Source: Microbacterium croceum
GTDB lineage: Bacteria > Actinomycetota > Actinomycetes > Actinomycetales > Microbacteriaceae
Assembly: GCF_023091245.1 (NCBI RefSeq)
Contig: NZ_JAHWXN010000001.1
Span: 62,001 to 126,000 of the forward strand
Reading direction: 5' to 3'
DNA length: 64,000 nucleotides
Below are positions 1 to 7,370 of this stretch, piece by piece. The translations under genes and the position numbers were made by a program. The first letter of the stretch is position 1, and each line of letters starts with the position of its first letter. Under the pieces are notes generated by a model. That model saw only the letters and a list, made by a program, of their open reading frames with translations. It was not told the DNA's origin and made no database searches.

Positions 1-579
1 CATCGCCCGCCACCAGGAAGGCGCTGATACCGCGGGCACCCGGCTCGCCGGTGCGGGCCATCACGACGTAGACCGCGGCTTCACCCGCGCCGGAGATGAA
101 CTGCTTGACCCCGGTGAGCACGTAGTCGTCGCCGTCGCGGACCGCGGTCGTCGCGATGTTCGCCGCATCGGAGCCGGCCCCGGGCTCGGTGAGGCAGTAG
201 CCGCCGAACTCCGACATCACGGTCAGATCGGGCAGCCACCGCGCGATCTGCTCATCGCTGCCGTAGGTGTCGATCATCCAGACCACCATGTTGTGGATCG
301 AGATATAGGCCGCGACGGCGGGGTCGCCCTTGGCGAGCTCCTCGAAGATCGCGACGGTGTCGACCCGGGCGAGACCGGTGCCGCCCGACTCCTCGCGCGC
401 ATAGATGCCACCGAGCCCCAGCTCTCCGGCCCTGCCGAGCGCTTCGCGCGGGAAGATGTGCTTCTCGTCGCGCTCGGCAGCGAACGGGGCGAGCTCGGTC
501 TCCGCGAACTCGCGGACGGCTCCGAGGATCGCCTCGCGCTCCTCGGCGGTGGTGGTGGCGGTGCTGGTCATGGTCATGT
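1..579 (-). CDS. Acyl-CoA dehydrogenase (N-terminal part, cut by window edge)
   Basis: An FAD-dependent acyl-CoA dehydrogenase, visible for its first 193 residues; the C-terminal part lies beyond the left edge. Translation of the minus strand shows the family signatures YCLTEPGAGSDAA (about residues 130-142) and KQFISGAG shortly after, which line the flavin and substrate pockets. The start is an ATG at 579; a second ATG two codons in (573) is possible. The gene lies 24 bp downstream of mmsA on the same strand. That pairing is typical of valine degradation, where isobutyryl-CoA dehydrogenase works upstream of methylmalonate-semialdehyde dehydrogenase. The family is seen directly; the isobutyryl-CoA specificity is inferred from context only. 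Confidence 0.9.
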
Positions 580-603
580 CTCAGGTCCCTGGATTCGGTG
601 GGG

Positions 604-2103
604 TCAGTGCATGGTGGGGATGACGAAGCTGGCGCCGTCTCTGATCCCTGACGGCCAGCGGCTCGTCACCGTCTTGGTCTTGGTGTAGAAGCGGAAGGCG
701 TCGGCGCCGTGCTGGTTCAGATCGCCGAAGCCGCTGCGCTTCCACCCGCCGAACGTGTAATACGCGATGGGCACGGGGATCGGCACGTTCACGCCGACCA
801 TGCCGACCTCCACACGGGCGGCGAAGTCCCTGGCGGCATCGCCGTCGCGGGTGAAGATCGCCACGCCGTTGCCGTACTCGTGTTCGGAGGCCATCCGCAG
901 TGCCTCTTCGTAATCGGCGGCGCGGGCGATCACCAGCACGGGGCCGAAGATCTCCTCCCGGTAGATCGCCATGTCGGTCGTGACGTGGTCGAACAGGGTC
1001 GGGCCGAGGTAGAAACCCTCCTCGTGCCCCGGCACGGAGAAGCCGCGGCCGTCGGCGAGCAGCGTCGCCCCCTCGTCGACTCCCTGCTGGATGTACCCTT
1101 CGACCCGCTCCACGGCCGCCCGCGTCACGAGCGGTCCGTAGTCGACGTCGGCGGCGAGGGAGGGACCGATGCGCAACTGCGCGACGCGTTCGGTGAGCTT
1201 CGCCGCCAGCGCATCCGCGGTCTGCGCGCCGACGGGGACCGCGACCGAGATCGCCATGCAGCGCTCCCCCGCCGAACCGTAGCCCGCGCCGATCAGGGCG
1301 TCCACGGCCTGGTCGAGGTCGGCATCCGGCATCACGATCATGTGGTTCTTGGCTCCACCGAAGCACTGCGCCCGCTTGCCGTGCGCCGCAGCGGTGGCGT
1401 AGATGTACTCCGCGATGGGGGTCGACCCCACGAAGCCCACTGCACGGATCCGGTCGTCCGTGAGAAGGGTGTCGACGGCCTCCTTGTCACCATGCACGAC
1501 GTTGAGCACGCCCGCAGGCAGTCCCGCCTCGAGGAACAGCTCGGCCAGGCGCACCGGCACCGAGGGATCCCGCTCGCTGGGCTTGAGCACGACCGCGTTG
1601 CCCGCGGCGAGCGCAGGCCCGGCCTTCCACAGCGGGATCATGGCGGGGAAGTTGAACGGAGTGATCGCGGCGACGACCCCGAGCGGCTGCCGCATCGAGT
1701 AGACGTCGATCCCGGCACCCGCGCCGGTCGAGTACTCCCCTTTGAGCAGGTGCGGGGCTCCGGCGGAGAACTCGATGACTTCGAGCCCGCGCTGGATATC
1801 GCCCTTCGCGTCGTCGACGGTCTTGCCGTGCTCGCGGGCGAGCAGTTCAGCCAGCGGCGTCATCTCGCGCTGCACGAGATCGAGGAAGCGCAGCAGCACA
1901 CGCGCGCGCTTCTGCGGGTTGGTCGCCGCCCAGGCCGGTTGTGCGGTTTCGGCGTTCGCGATCACAGCGCGGACCTCGTCGACCGAGGCGAGCGGCACCT
2001 GGGCCTGCACGGCGCCCGTGCTGGGGTCGAACACGTCGGCGAAGCGCCCGGTCTCCGGCATGAGATGCGATCCGCCCACGAAGTGCGGGATAGTTCGAGT
2101 CAT
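604..2103 (-). CDS. mmsA: Methylmalonate-semialdehyde dehydrogenase (CoA-acylating)
   Basis: NAD-dependent, CoA-acylating dehydrogenase converting (methyl)malonate semialdehyde to propionyl- or acetyl-CoA in valine and inositol catabolism. The 499-residue protein has the full family length. It shows the ITPFNFPAMIPLW segment (about 147-159), the NAD-binding GFVGSTPI stretch, the MMSDH-specific KRAQCFGGAKNHMIV block (about 243-257) and the catalytic Cys282 in GERCMA. A GGAGGG Shine-Dalgarno lies about 10 nt before the ATG at 2103. The acyl-CoA dehydrogenase gene follows after 24 bp, which supports a valine catabolic unit rather than an inositol one, since no iol genes are present. Confidence 0.95.
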   Translation of the reverse strand: MTRTIPHFVGGSHLMPETGRFADVFDPSTGAVQAQVPLASVDEVRAVIANAETAQPAWAATNPQKRARVLLRFLDLVQREMTPLAELLAREHGKTVDDAKGDIQRGLEVIEFSAGAPHLLKGEYSTGAGAGIDVYSMRQPLGVVAAITPFNFPAMIPLWKAGPALAAGNAVVLKPSERDPSVPVRLAELFLEAGLPAGVLNVVHGDKEAVDTLLTDDRIRAVGFVGSTPIAEYIYATAAAHGKRAQCFGGAKNHMIVMPDADLDQAVDALIGAGYGSAGERCMAISVAVPVGAQTADALAAKLTERVAQLRIGPSLAADVDYGPLVTRAAVERVEGYIQQGVDEGATLLADGRGFSVPGHEEGFYLGPTLFDHVTTDMAIYREEIFGPVLVIARAADYEEALRMASEHEYGNGVAIFTRDGDAARDFAARVEVGMVGVNVPIPVPIAYYTFGGWKRSGFGDLNQHGADAFRFYTKTKTVTSRWPSGIRDGASFVIPTMH

Positions 2104-2342
2104 TTTGTGACGTCCCTCCGTGCCCTCATTGGCACTATGTCGACTTTACTCTGACATCCGGAGATTTACTAGGACGTCCATGTAATTGCCATGACGAAGG
2201 TGTTCCCCGCGCGTTCACCCAGCGTCCACGTCGATCGATTACAACTGCAGATGCGCGAAGAGACTCAGACCGGATCGGGTAGTCATAGGTTTCCGCGCCG
2301 CGGTGAGCGGGTCACGCTCCCGCAGCGGTCCCACACCGCACA

Positions 2343-2372
2343 GACCCCCGCCGAATCGGGTCGGCGGGGGTC
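2343..2372 (-). terminator. Hairpin terminator behind the thiolase gene
   Basis: Perfect 12-bp inverted repeat GACCCCCGCCGA / TCGGCGGGGGTC with a 6-nt loop, 35 bp after the thiolase stop. It has only a weak T-tract on either strand, as is common in high-GC bacteria. The rest of the 303-bp gap between the thiolase and mmsA (2104-2406) holds no gene that I can support; the mmsA promoter should lie in it. Confidence 0.65.
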
Positions 2373-2406
2373 TTCTCTGCGTGCGGTCAGGCGCGGATGC
2401 CGGGAC

Positions 2407-3591
2407 TCACAGCCTCTCGATGATCGTGGCGTTCGCCATCCCACCGCCCTCGCACATGGTCTGCAGACCGAATCGGCCTCCGGTCTCCTCGAGGTGGTCG
2501 ATGAGCGTGCCGAGCAGCCGCGTGCCGGAAGAGCCCAGCGCATGCCCGAGCGCGATCGCCCCTCCGCGCGGGTTGAGCTTCGCCGGATCAGCTCCCAGCT
2601 CGGCCGCCCAGGCGAGCGGCACCGAGGCGAAGGCCTCGTTGACCTCATAGGCGTCGAGATCGTCGATGGCGAGGCCGGCGTGTTCGAGGATCCGCCGCGT
2701 TGCGGGGATGGGGCCGGTGAGCATCATGAGGGGATCGTCGCCGACGACGGAGAAGGCGTGGAACCGGGCGCGCGGCCTGAGGCCGAGAGCTTCGGCGCGC
2801 TCGGCGCTCATCAGCAGCGCCGCGGATGCCCCGTCGGTCAGCGGCGAGGAGTTGCCAGGAGTGATTCGCCATTCGAGGTCGGGGAAGCGCGCGGCAAGGG
2901 CATCGGTGCGGAATGCGGGCGAGAGTGCGGCGAGGCCGTCGCCGGTCGTTCCCGCGCGTACGGTCTCGTCGGACTTCGCCTGGGGAGCCTCGGTGACCGC
3001 GACCGTCGTCCTGTCGAAGAACCCGTCTGCCCAGGCTGCCGCGGCGCGGCGGTGCGACTCGGCGGCGTAGGCATCGAGCCGCTCCCGGTCGAGCCCCCAA
3101 CGCTGGGCGATCAGTTCGGCGGACACACCCTGGTTCACGAGTCCCTCGGGGTAGCGCGCCCGCAGCCGCGGGGAGAGCGGCGATCCCCCCGCGGCGGACG
3201 AGCCCAACGGCACGCGGCTCATCGACTCGACCCCACCGGCGATCACGATGTCGTAGGCGCCGGCGATGATCCCCTGGGCAGCGATGTGCACGGCCTGCTG
3301 GCTCGATCCGCACTGCCGATCGATCGTGGAGGCGGGCACGCTCTCGTCGAAGCCCGCCGCGAGCACGGCCTGCCGCCCGATGTTCATCGACTGCTCGCCG
3401 ACCTGGCTCACGCATCCCAGCAGCACGTCATCGATCTGCGAGGACTCCAGCCCGCTCCGCTCGAGGATCGCGGAGAGCACCCCGGCAGCGAGGTCGACCG
3501 GGTGCACCCCGGAGAGCGCGCCTCCTGCCTTCCCTCGCCCCACCGGTGTGCGGACGACGTCGACAAGGACCGCTTCGCTGCGTGTACTCAT
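2407..3591 (-). CDS. Acetyl-CoA acetyltransferase (thiolase)
   Basis: Thiolase-family enzyme of 394 residues, catalysing reversible condensation or CoA-dependent cleavage of 3-ketoacyl-CoA. All three catalytic elements are visible: acyl-accepting Cys94 in DRQCGSSQQA, His350 in GGAIALGHALGSSGTR and the second Cys380 in CEGGGMAN near the C-terminus. The N-terminus starts correctly at MSTRSEAVLVDVVRTPVG. The gene stands alone between the LuxR gene and mmsA and ends in a strong hairpin. Whether it serves fatty-acid oxidation or acetoacetyl-CoA metabolism cannot be told from the sequence. Confidence 0.93.
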   Translation of the reverse strand: MSTRSEAVLVDVVRTPVGRGKAGGALSGVHPVDLAAGVLSAILERSGLESSQIDDVLLGCVSQVGEQSMNIGRQAVLAAGFDESVPASTIDRQCGSSQQAVHIAAQGIIAGAYDIVIAGGVESMSRVPLGSSAAGGSPLSPRLRARYPEGLVNQGVSAELIAQRWGLDRERLDAYAAESHRRAAAAWADGFFDRTTVAVTEAPQAKSDETVRAGTTGDGLAALSPAFRTDALAARFPDLEWRITPGNSSPLTDGASAALLMSAERAEALGLRPRARFHAFSVVGDDPLMMLTGPIPATRRILEHAGLAIDDLDAYEVNEAFASVPLAWAAELGADPAKLNPRGGAIALGHALGSSGTRLLGTLIDHLEETGGRFGLQTMCEGGGMANATIIERL

Positions 3592-3629
3592 ATCCCCATT
3601 CTGCGCCCGCGTGCCGCGGGCGCAGAACG

Positions 3630-4268
3630 TCAGGGATCCTGCTGCACGAAGCCGTCCTCCACAGCCCGGCGGAACAGGTCGACCTTGGTGAGGGCCGGCC
3701 GGCCGACCGCGGCGTACTTCACCCGGATGCGCCGGATGTGATCGAGCACGGTCTCCCGCGACACGAACAGTGCCTGCGCCACCCGCTCGGCCGTCTCGCC
3801 CGCGGCATAGAGCGCGAGCACCTCGCCTTCCCTCGTCGAGAGGTTCACGCGCGCGGCCTCGGACTCTCCTCTGCCGATCCGCGCCGCCCAGTCCGCGCTG
3901 GCTGCGAGCTGGCCGCGCGCCGCCGCCCGCACCGTGGCGACGAGCTGCGGCGCCTCGTCCGACTTCTTGACCATCCCGACGGCTCCCGCTCTGGCCGCTT
4001 CACGGATGAGACCGATCTGCTCGTCGCCGACATACGCCAGCACCCGGGCTCCGGTCCACGCCAGCGCCGCGATGTTCTGTGCCGGCGTCGATCCGTCCGA
4101 CAGCGTCAGGCCGAGCAGGATGACATCCATCCGCTGCCGGAATGCGACGAGCTCGGCCACCGTCTTGCCCACGGCGACCACGTGCAGACCCGGATGACCG
4201 TTGACGATCGCGGTCGTGCCCAGCAGCATCGCCCGGTGGTCATCGATGATCCCGACGCACACGACCAT
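3630..4268 (-). CDS. LuxR/NarL-type regulator with a receiver lacking the phosphoacceptor Asp
   Basis: A 212-residue protein with an N-terminal receiver-like domain (about 1-120) and a C-terminal LuxR helix-turn-helix (about 145-205; LSTREGEVLALYAAGETAERVAQ in two stretches, then VSRETVLDHIRRI). The acidic pair Asp9-Asp10 and the Lys-Lys near residue 115 are kept. The position of the phosphorylated Asp is Gly53: the strand reads MDVILLG where the family has PDVVLLD. It is therefore probably a phosphorylation-independent regulator. I chose the ATG at 4268 because the domain begins there; an in-frame ATG at 4358 would add 30 low-complexity residues. No histidine kinase is adjacent. It is separated from the pilus operon by a terminator, and regulation of that operon is an inference. 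Confidence 0.85.
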   Translation of the reverse strand: MVVCVGIIDDHRAMLLGTTAIVNGHPGLHVVAVGKTVAELVAFRQRMDVILLGLTLSDGSTPAQNIAALAWTGARVLAYVGDEQIGLIREAARAGAVGMVKKSDEAPQLVATVRAAARGQLAASADWAARIGRGESEAARVNLSTREGEVLALYAAGETAERVAQALFVSRETVLDHIRRIRVKYAAVGRPALTKVDLFRRAVEDGFVQQDP

Positions 4269-4276
4269 ACGACTTT

Positions 4277-4288
4277 CGTTCCCCAAAT
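4277..4288 (-). promoter_or_regulatory. ATTTGGGGAACG element just upstream of the LuxR-type gene
   Basis: The 12-mer ATTTGGGGAACG on the minus strand lies 8 nt before the start codon of the LuxR-type gene. The identical 12-mer occurs at 11874-11885 inside a palindrome upstream of the pilus tip gene. An autoregulatory site is possible, but it also overlaps the ribosome-binding region. Confidence 0.35.
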
Positions 4289-4364
4289 TGCTCCTACTTC
4301 CTCCGGCATTCTTCTGCGCATGCGCCCCACGATCTCCCCCGCACACACCTCCCCTCAACGACAG

Positions 4365-4398
4365 AGGGCTGCGAGGAGATGCCGTCCCCCGCAGCCCT
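4365..4398 (-). terminator. Hairpin between the pilus operon and the LuxR gene
   Basis: Inverted repeat AGGGCTGCG / CGCAGCCCT (9 bp, 16-nt loop). It lies downstream of the sortase gene and upstream of the LuxR-type gene, so it probably ends the pilus transcript. Confidence 0.6.
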
Positions 4399-4427
4399 GA
4401 GGCCCCCCGGGGAGGAAGGGTCCCTCA

Positions 4428-4445
4428 TGGCGGTCGTGACCGCCA
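4428..4445. repeat. Palindrome TGGCGGTC-GT-GACCGCCA
   Basis: Eight-bp perfect arms around a GT centre, in the gap between the sortase gene and the LuxR-type gene. It could be a second terminator stem or an operator; the sequence alone does not decide. Confidence 0.4.
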
Positions 4446-4496
4446 CCATCGGGTCTACCCGCTGTCAGGACGACCTTGCAAGGAACGCGGAGGCAA

Positions 4497-4514
4497 TCCC
4501 CTGCTAGTAGGGGT
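4497..4514. promoter_or_regulatory. CCCC-N8-GGGG palindrome
   Basis: TCCCCTGCTAGTAGGGGT resembles the two TCCCC...GGGGA palindromes upstream of the pilus tip gene (11833 and 11866). It lies just past the sortase stop codon. Confidence 0.3.
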
Positions 4515-4537
4515 GACACGCAGACATGCGTCACGTA

Positions 4538-5488
4538 TCACGTATCGTCAACGCCCGACTGATCGCGATCCCCACGCGCCCGCGCGCTGGATGCCGAGCT
4601 CCGCCACGCGTACACGCCGATCAGCAACAGGGCGCCGGCGTACGCGAGGAGCCACCACGGGAAGCCCGCCCCCTCCGCTCCCGCCTCCGCGGCGCGCGTG
4701 GACGCCGGGGGCGTCGGTGTGACGCGCTCTCCCGTGACCAGGATGCGGTGGGAATTGATCCCGAGCGGAGTGCAGGTCACGAGGGTGACCAGGTCGCGGC
4801 CGGCTTCCTGCCGCAGGGACAGCGTGTCGGACGGCGCGACGACGGCGATGTCCACCACCTCGTAGGTGAGCACCTCGCCGAAGGTGGTGACGGTGAACCG
4901 GTCGCCGTCGCGCAGCTGATCGAGGTCGGTGAACATCACAGCGTCGGCGAGCCCCCGGTGCGCCGTGATCACGGCGTGCGTGCTCGCGCCCCCGACCGGC
5001 AGCGAGGTTCCCTCCAGGTGCCCCGCTCCGCGGAGCAGCGTCACATCGTCCGTGCCGTGGTACACCGGGAGGTCGACGGCGATGGAGGGGATCTGGATGC
5101 GCGACATCACCCCGGTGCGGGTGCGCAGGAGCTGGTCGTAGTCGAAACCGGCTGCCGCCTCCGCGTCGCTCGTGGGGACGTTCTCCCCTGCCCCGACCAG
5201 CGCACCCGCAGACAGCGCCGCGTTGTAGCGGTGCGCTTGTGCGAGTTGCTCCGCGGCACCCGGATCGGCGTCGCGCACGTCGTCCTGATACTGATCGACG
5301 ATCAGGCTCTGGTTGTAGTCCGAGAGCCACGTCGCGGCGGGCGAATACACCAACACCGTCGCACCGACCACGGCCGCCACCACGATCACCATCAGCAGCG
5401 GATCAGGGCGTCGCCGAGCGGACACCCTTCCTCCCGCGACATCGGGCGGTGACGCCGCGGCGCGACCGCGTGTACTGAGTCTCCGCAT
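4538..5488 (-). CDS. Class C (pilin-polymerising) sortase
   Basis: A 316-residue membrane transpeptidase that joins pilin subunits through isopeptide bonds outside the membrane. An N-terminal membrane segment (about 31-50) and a second near the C-terminus (about 282-300) flank the catalytic domain, the class C topology. Catalytic residues are visible: His177 in ITAHRG, Cys239 in LVTLVTCTP and Arg248 in NSHRILVTG; the TLVTC context and GINSHRI are typical of class C. It is the last gene of the order tip protein, major pilin, sortase. Three hairpins separate it from the pilin gene, which probably lowers its expression relative to pilin. Confidence 0.93.
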   Translation of the reverse strand: MRRLSTRGRAAASPPDVAGGRVSARRRPDPLLMVIVVAAVVGATVLVYSPAATWLSDYNQSLIVDQYQDDVRDADPGAAEQLAQAHRYNAALSAGALVGAGENVPTSDAEAAAGFDYDQLLRTRTGVMSRIQIPSIAVDLPVYHGTDDVTLLRGAGHLEGTSLPVGGASTHAVITAHRGLADAVMFTDLDQLRDGDRFTVTTFGEVLTYEVVDIAVVAPSDTLSLRQEAGRDLVTLVTCTPLGINSHRILVTGERVTPTPPASTRAAEAGAEGAGFPWWLLAYAGALLLIGVYAWRSSASSARARGDRDQSGVDDT

Positions 5489-5516
5489 CCGTTCCTCATC
5501 TCCCCCGACTCCGCTC

Positions 5517-5551
5517 GGGTGCCGGAGACACAGCCTTGTGTTCCGGCACCC
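5517..5551 (-). terminator. Intercistronic hairpin between pilin and sortase genes
   Basis: GGGTGCCGGA / TCCGGCACCC (10 bp) enclosing a second stem ACACA / TGTGT with a 4-nt loop. It lies 29 nt upstream of the sortase start and is probably an attenuator or mRNA-stabilising structure within the operon. Confidence 0.6.
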
Positions 5552-5610
5552 TGGCGCGCACCACGCCCCAGAAGCGGTGACCCGACACCGCTCCGCGGTG
5601 CGCGCCGGGA

Positions 5611-5642
5611 CCGGAGCGGTGGTTCGACACCATCCGCTCCGG
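5611..5642 (-). terminator. Hairpin behind the major pilin gene
   Basis: CCGGAGCGG / CCGCTCCGG (9 bp) extended by TGGT / ACCA, starting 27 bp after the pilin stop. A smaller stem (CACCGC / GCGGTG, 5586-5600) lies between it and the next hairpin, giving three stems in 180 bp. Confidence 0.6.
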
Positions 5643-5668
5643 TGCTCGGGGACTCCTCTCGGTCCTGA

Positions 5669-7264
5669 TCAGGATTCGATCGACCGCCGCCGGCGAACCA
5701 TCAGCACCCCACCCAGGGCGACCGCGAGGAGCGCGATACCGCCGATCGTCAGCGCGAGCTGACCGTCGGCTCCTGTGAACGGCAGCGTGGGAACGCCCTG
5801 CTGCGTGTTGGTGATGTCCAGGAGCGCGGCCGTGCCGTTGTCTCCCGCGGCGACGATGACCTCGGTCAGCGCCGCAGCGCCCACGGGGAGCACGAAACCG
5901 GCGGGGGCGGTGATCTCCTTGAGCACGTAGCAGCGCTGCGTGACGTCGTGCCCCGGCTGGTTCACATCGGTGACCGTGCCGTCGGCCGCGACCTCGAGCT
6001 CGGTGTCGCCGACCCAGAGGCCGGGGAACACCACAGAGCCGTCCGCTCCGGAGGTGACGACGAGCGGAGTCGTGGTGCCGGGGACGGTGACGGCGGGAAG
6101 AGCGTCGATGTCGGCGATGCACCCGGCTTCGTCCGTCTCACCACGGTAGATCTCGAACTCGGCGCCGGCGAGGCCGTCGTTCGCATCGGAGGCGTTCACC
6201 TTGTCGACCACCAGGTTGCCCCAGCGGGTCGTCATCTGGTTCGTGGGCGAGCCGCCGGGTCCGTTCGGCGTGCCAGGCGTGAGGGTGAGCCCGTTGAGGT
6301 TGACGTAGGCGACGTTGCTGATCTCGCCGACGGTGTTCGCGGCGGCCTCGAACGACACGACGATGTTCTGCCCCGCCTGCAGCTTCGCCAGCCCGGCAGC
6401 GGTGAACGTGACGGTCAGGGTCTGGCCCGACCACACCGCGCTGTAGTCGGCGCCCTGCACGAAGGCCGCGCCGCCAGCGACGGCGACGCTCACGGTGTCG
6501 AGTGCCGTGTTCGGAGTCAGCGCCGCGTCGAGCGTGTCGGTGAGCGAGAAGGTCTCGTAGACCTCTCCGGCGCCGAGCGCCGGGATCTTCGTGGTCACCT
6601 GGTAGTCGATCGGCGCGCCGAGGGCTGCCCCGTTCTCCTCCTGACCGACGATGTTCTTGCGCGGGCCCTCGGCGACCGTGTTCTTGGGGTACACGTGCAC
6701 GTCGTACACCCACTCGCCGTCGAGCGGAGCTCCGGCGACACCCTGGTTCACCGCGGGAGTCGGGATCGTGACGAGGAAGGGCGTGGCCGGGGCCACCACG
6801 TTGTCCGGCGCGTCGATCTCGCGCACGAAGTATGCTCCGGTGGCCAGGGCGGTCGTGGTCACGGTGCCGTCGGCGCCCGTGGTCACCGTCTGACATCCGG
6901 TCAGGTCGAAGCCGGCGAGGGTGGATCCGGTCTGCGCCGCGATCTTCTGCGCCGGTGTGATCGCGTTCAGCGCATCCCAGCCGGCGTTGCCGCCGTCGAG
7001 CAGATCGATGCCGTCGACCAGGCAGTACTCGAACACCACTCCGGCGATCGGATCCGTGTTCGGCTGTGTGCCGGTGCCGTCGGGGTTCGCCGCGCCGTTG
7101 CCGGGGTTGGCGTACTTGTGGATGGTGATCGAGCCGGTCTCATCCGGATCGATCGCGGCCGCGTTCGCCGCCGCGCCGGTAGCGAGGACGCTCAGCGCCC
7201 CGAGGGAGAGCGCGGCAGTCAGTGCGGCCGCGCGCCGGCCACGCGTGTGCGTGAGTGCGGTCAT
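5669..7264 (-). CDS. SpaA-like major pilin, LPFTG-anchored
   Basis: A 531-residue secreted pilin subunit. It has a signal peptide (about 1-37, ending near NAAA), an N-terminal pilin domain with the motif VYDVHVYPKN whose Lys194 is the expected polymerisation Lys, and an E-box-like YFVREIDAP around Glu149. Two further Ig-like or CNA-B-type domains follow, with a second E-box at CYVLKEITAPAGF. The sorting signal is LPFTG (494-498), then a membrane helix and RRRR tail. The start has an AAAGGAAA Shine-Dalgarno 7 nt upstream. It sits between the tip protein and the class C sortase, the standard order of a sortase-dependent pilus locus. Confidence 0.95.
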   Translation of the reverse strand: MTALTHTRGRRAAALTAALSLGALSVLATGAAANAAAIDPDETGSITIHKYANPGNGAANPDGTGTQPNTDPIAGVVFEYCLVDGIDLLDGGNAGWDALNAITPAQKIAAQTGSTLAGFDLTGCQTVTTGADGTVTTTALATGAYFVREIDAPDNVVAPATPFLVTIPTPAVNQGVAGAPLDGEWVYDVHVYPKNTVAEGPRKNIVGQEENGAALGAPIDYQVTTKIPALGAGEVYETFSLTDTLDAALTPNTALDTVSVAVAGGAAFVQGADYSAVWSGQTLTVTFTAAGLAKLQAGQNIVVSFEAAANTVGEISNVAYVNLNGLTLTPGTPNGPGGSPTNQMTTRWGNLVVDKVNASDANDGLAGAEFEIYRGETDEAGCIADIDALPAVTVPGTTTPLVVTSGADGSVVFPGLWVGDTELEVAADGTVTDVNQPGHDVTQRCYVLKEITAPAGFVLPVGAAALTEVIVAAGDNGTAALLDITNTQQGVPTLPFTGADGQLALTIGGIALLAVALGGVLMVRRRRSIES

Positions 7265-7333
7265 GGTTCTTTCCTTTCATGCATCGCTGGTGCGATGAGG
7301 GTGGTCGGGCGATGAGATCGCGCCGAGGTGGGT

Positions 7334-7368
7334 CCGAGGCGGGCGGGAGTGGGAGGCACCCGCCTCGG
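7334..7368 (-). terminator. Hairpin between tip protein and major pilin genes
   Basis: Perfect 10-bp inverted repeat CCGAGGCGGG / CCCGCCTCGG directly behind the tip-protein stop codon. It probably ends or protects part of the transcript so that pilin is made in excess over the tip protein. Confidence 0.6.
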
Positions 7369-7370
7369 GG

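Noticed and set aside
2191..3741. Long plus-strand open frame across the thiolase gene
   Set aside because: It is antisense to a well-supported thiolase and has Arg-, Asp- and Gly-rich composition without motifs; such frames are typical of high-GC coding DNA read on the wrong strand.
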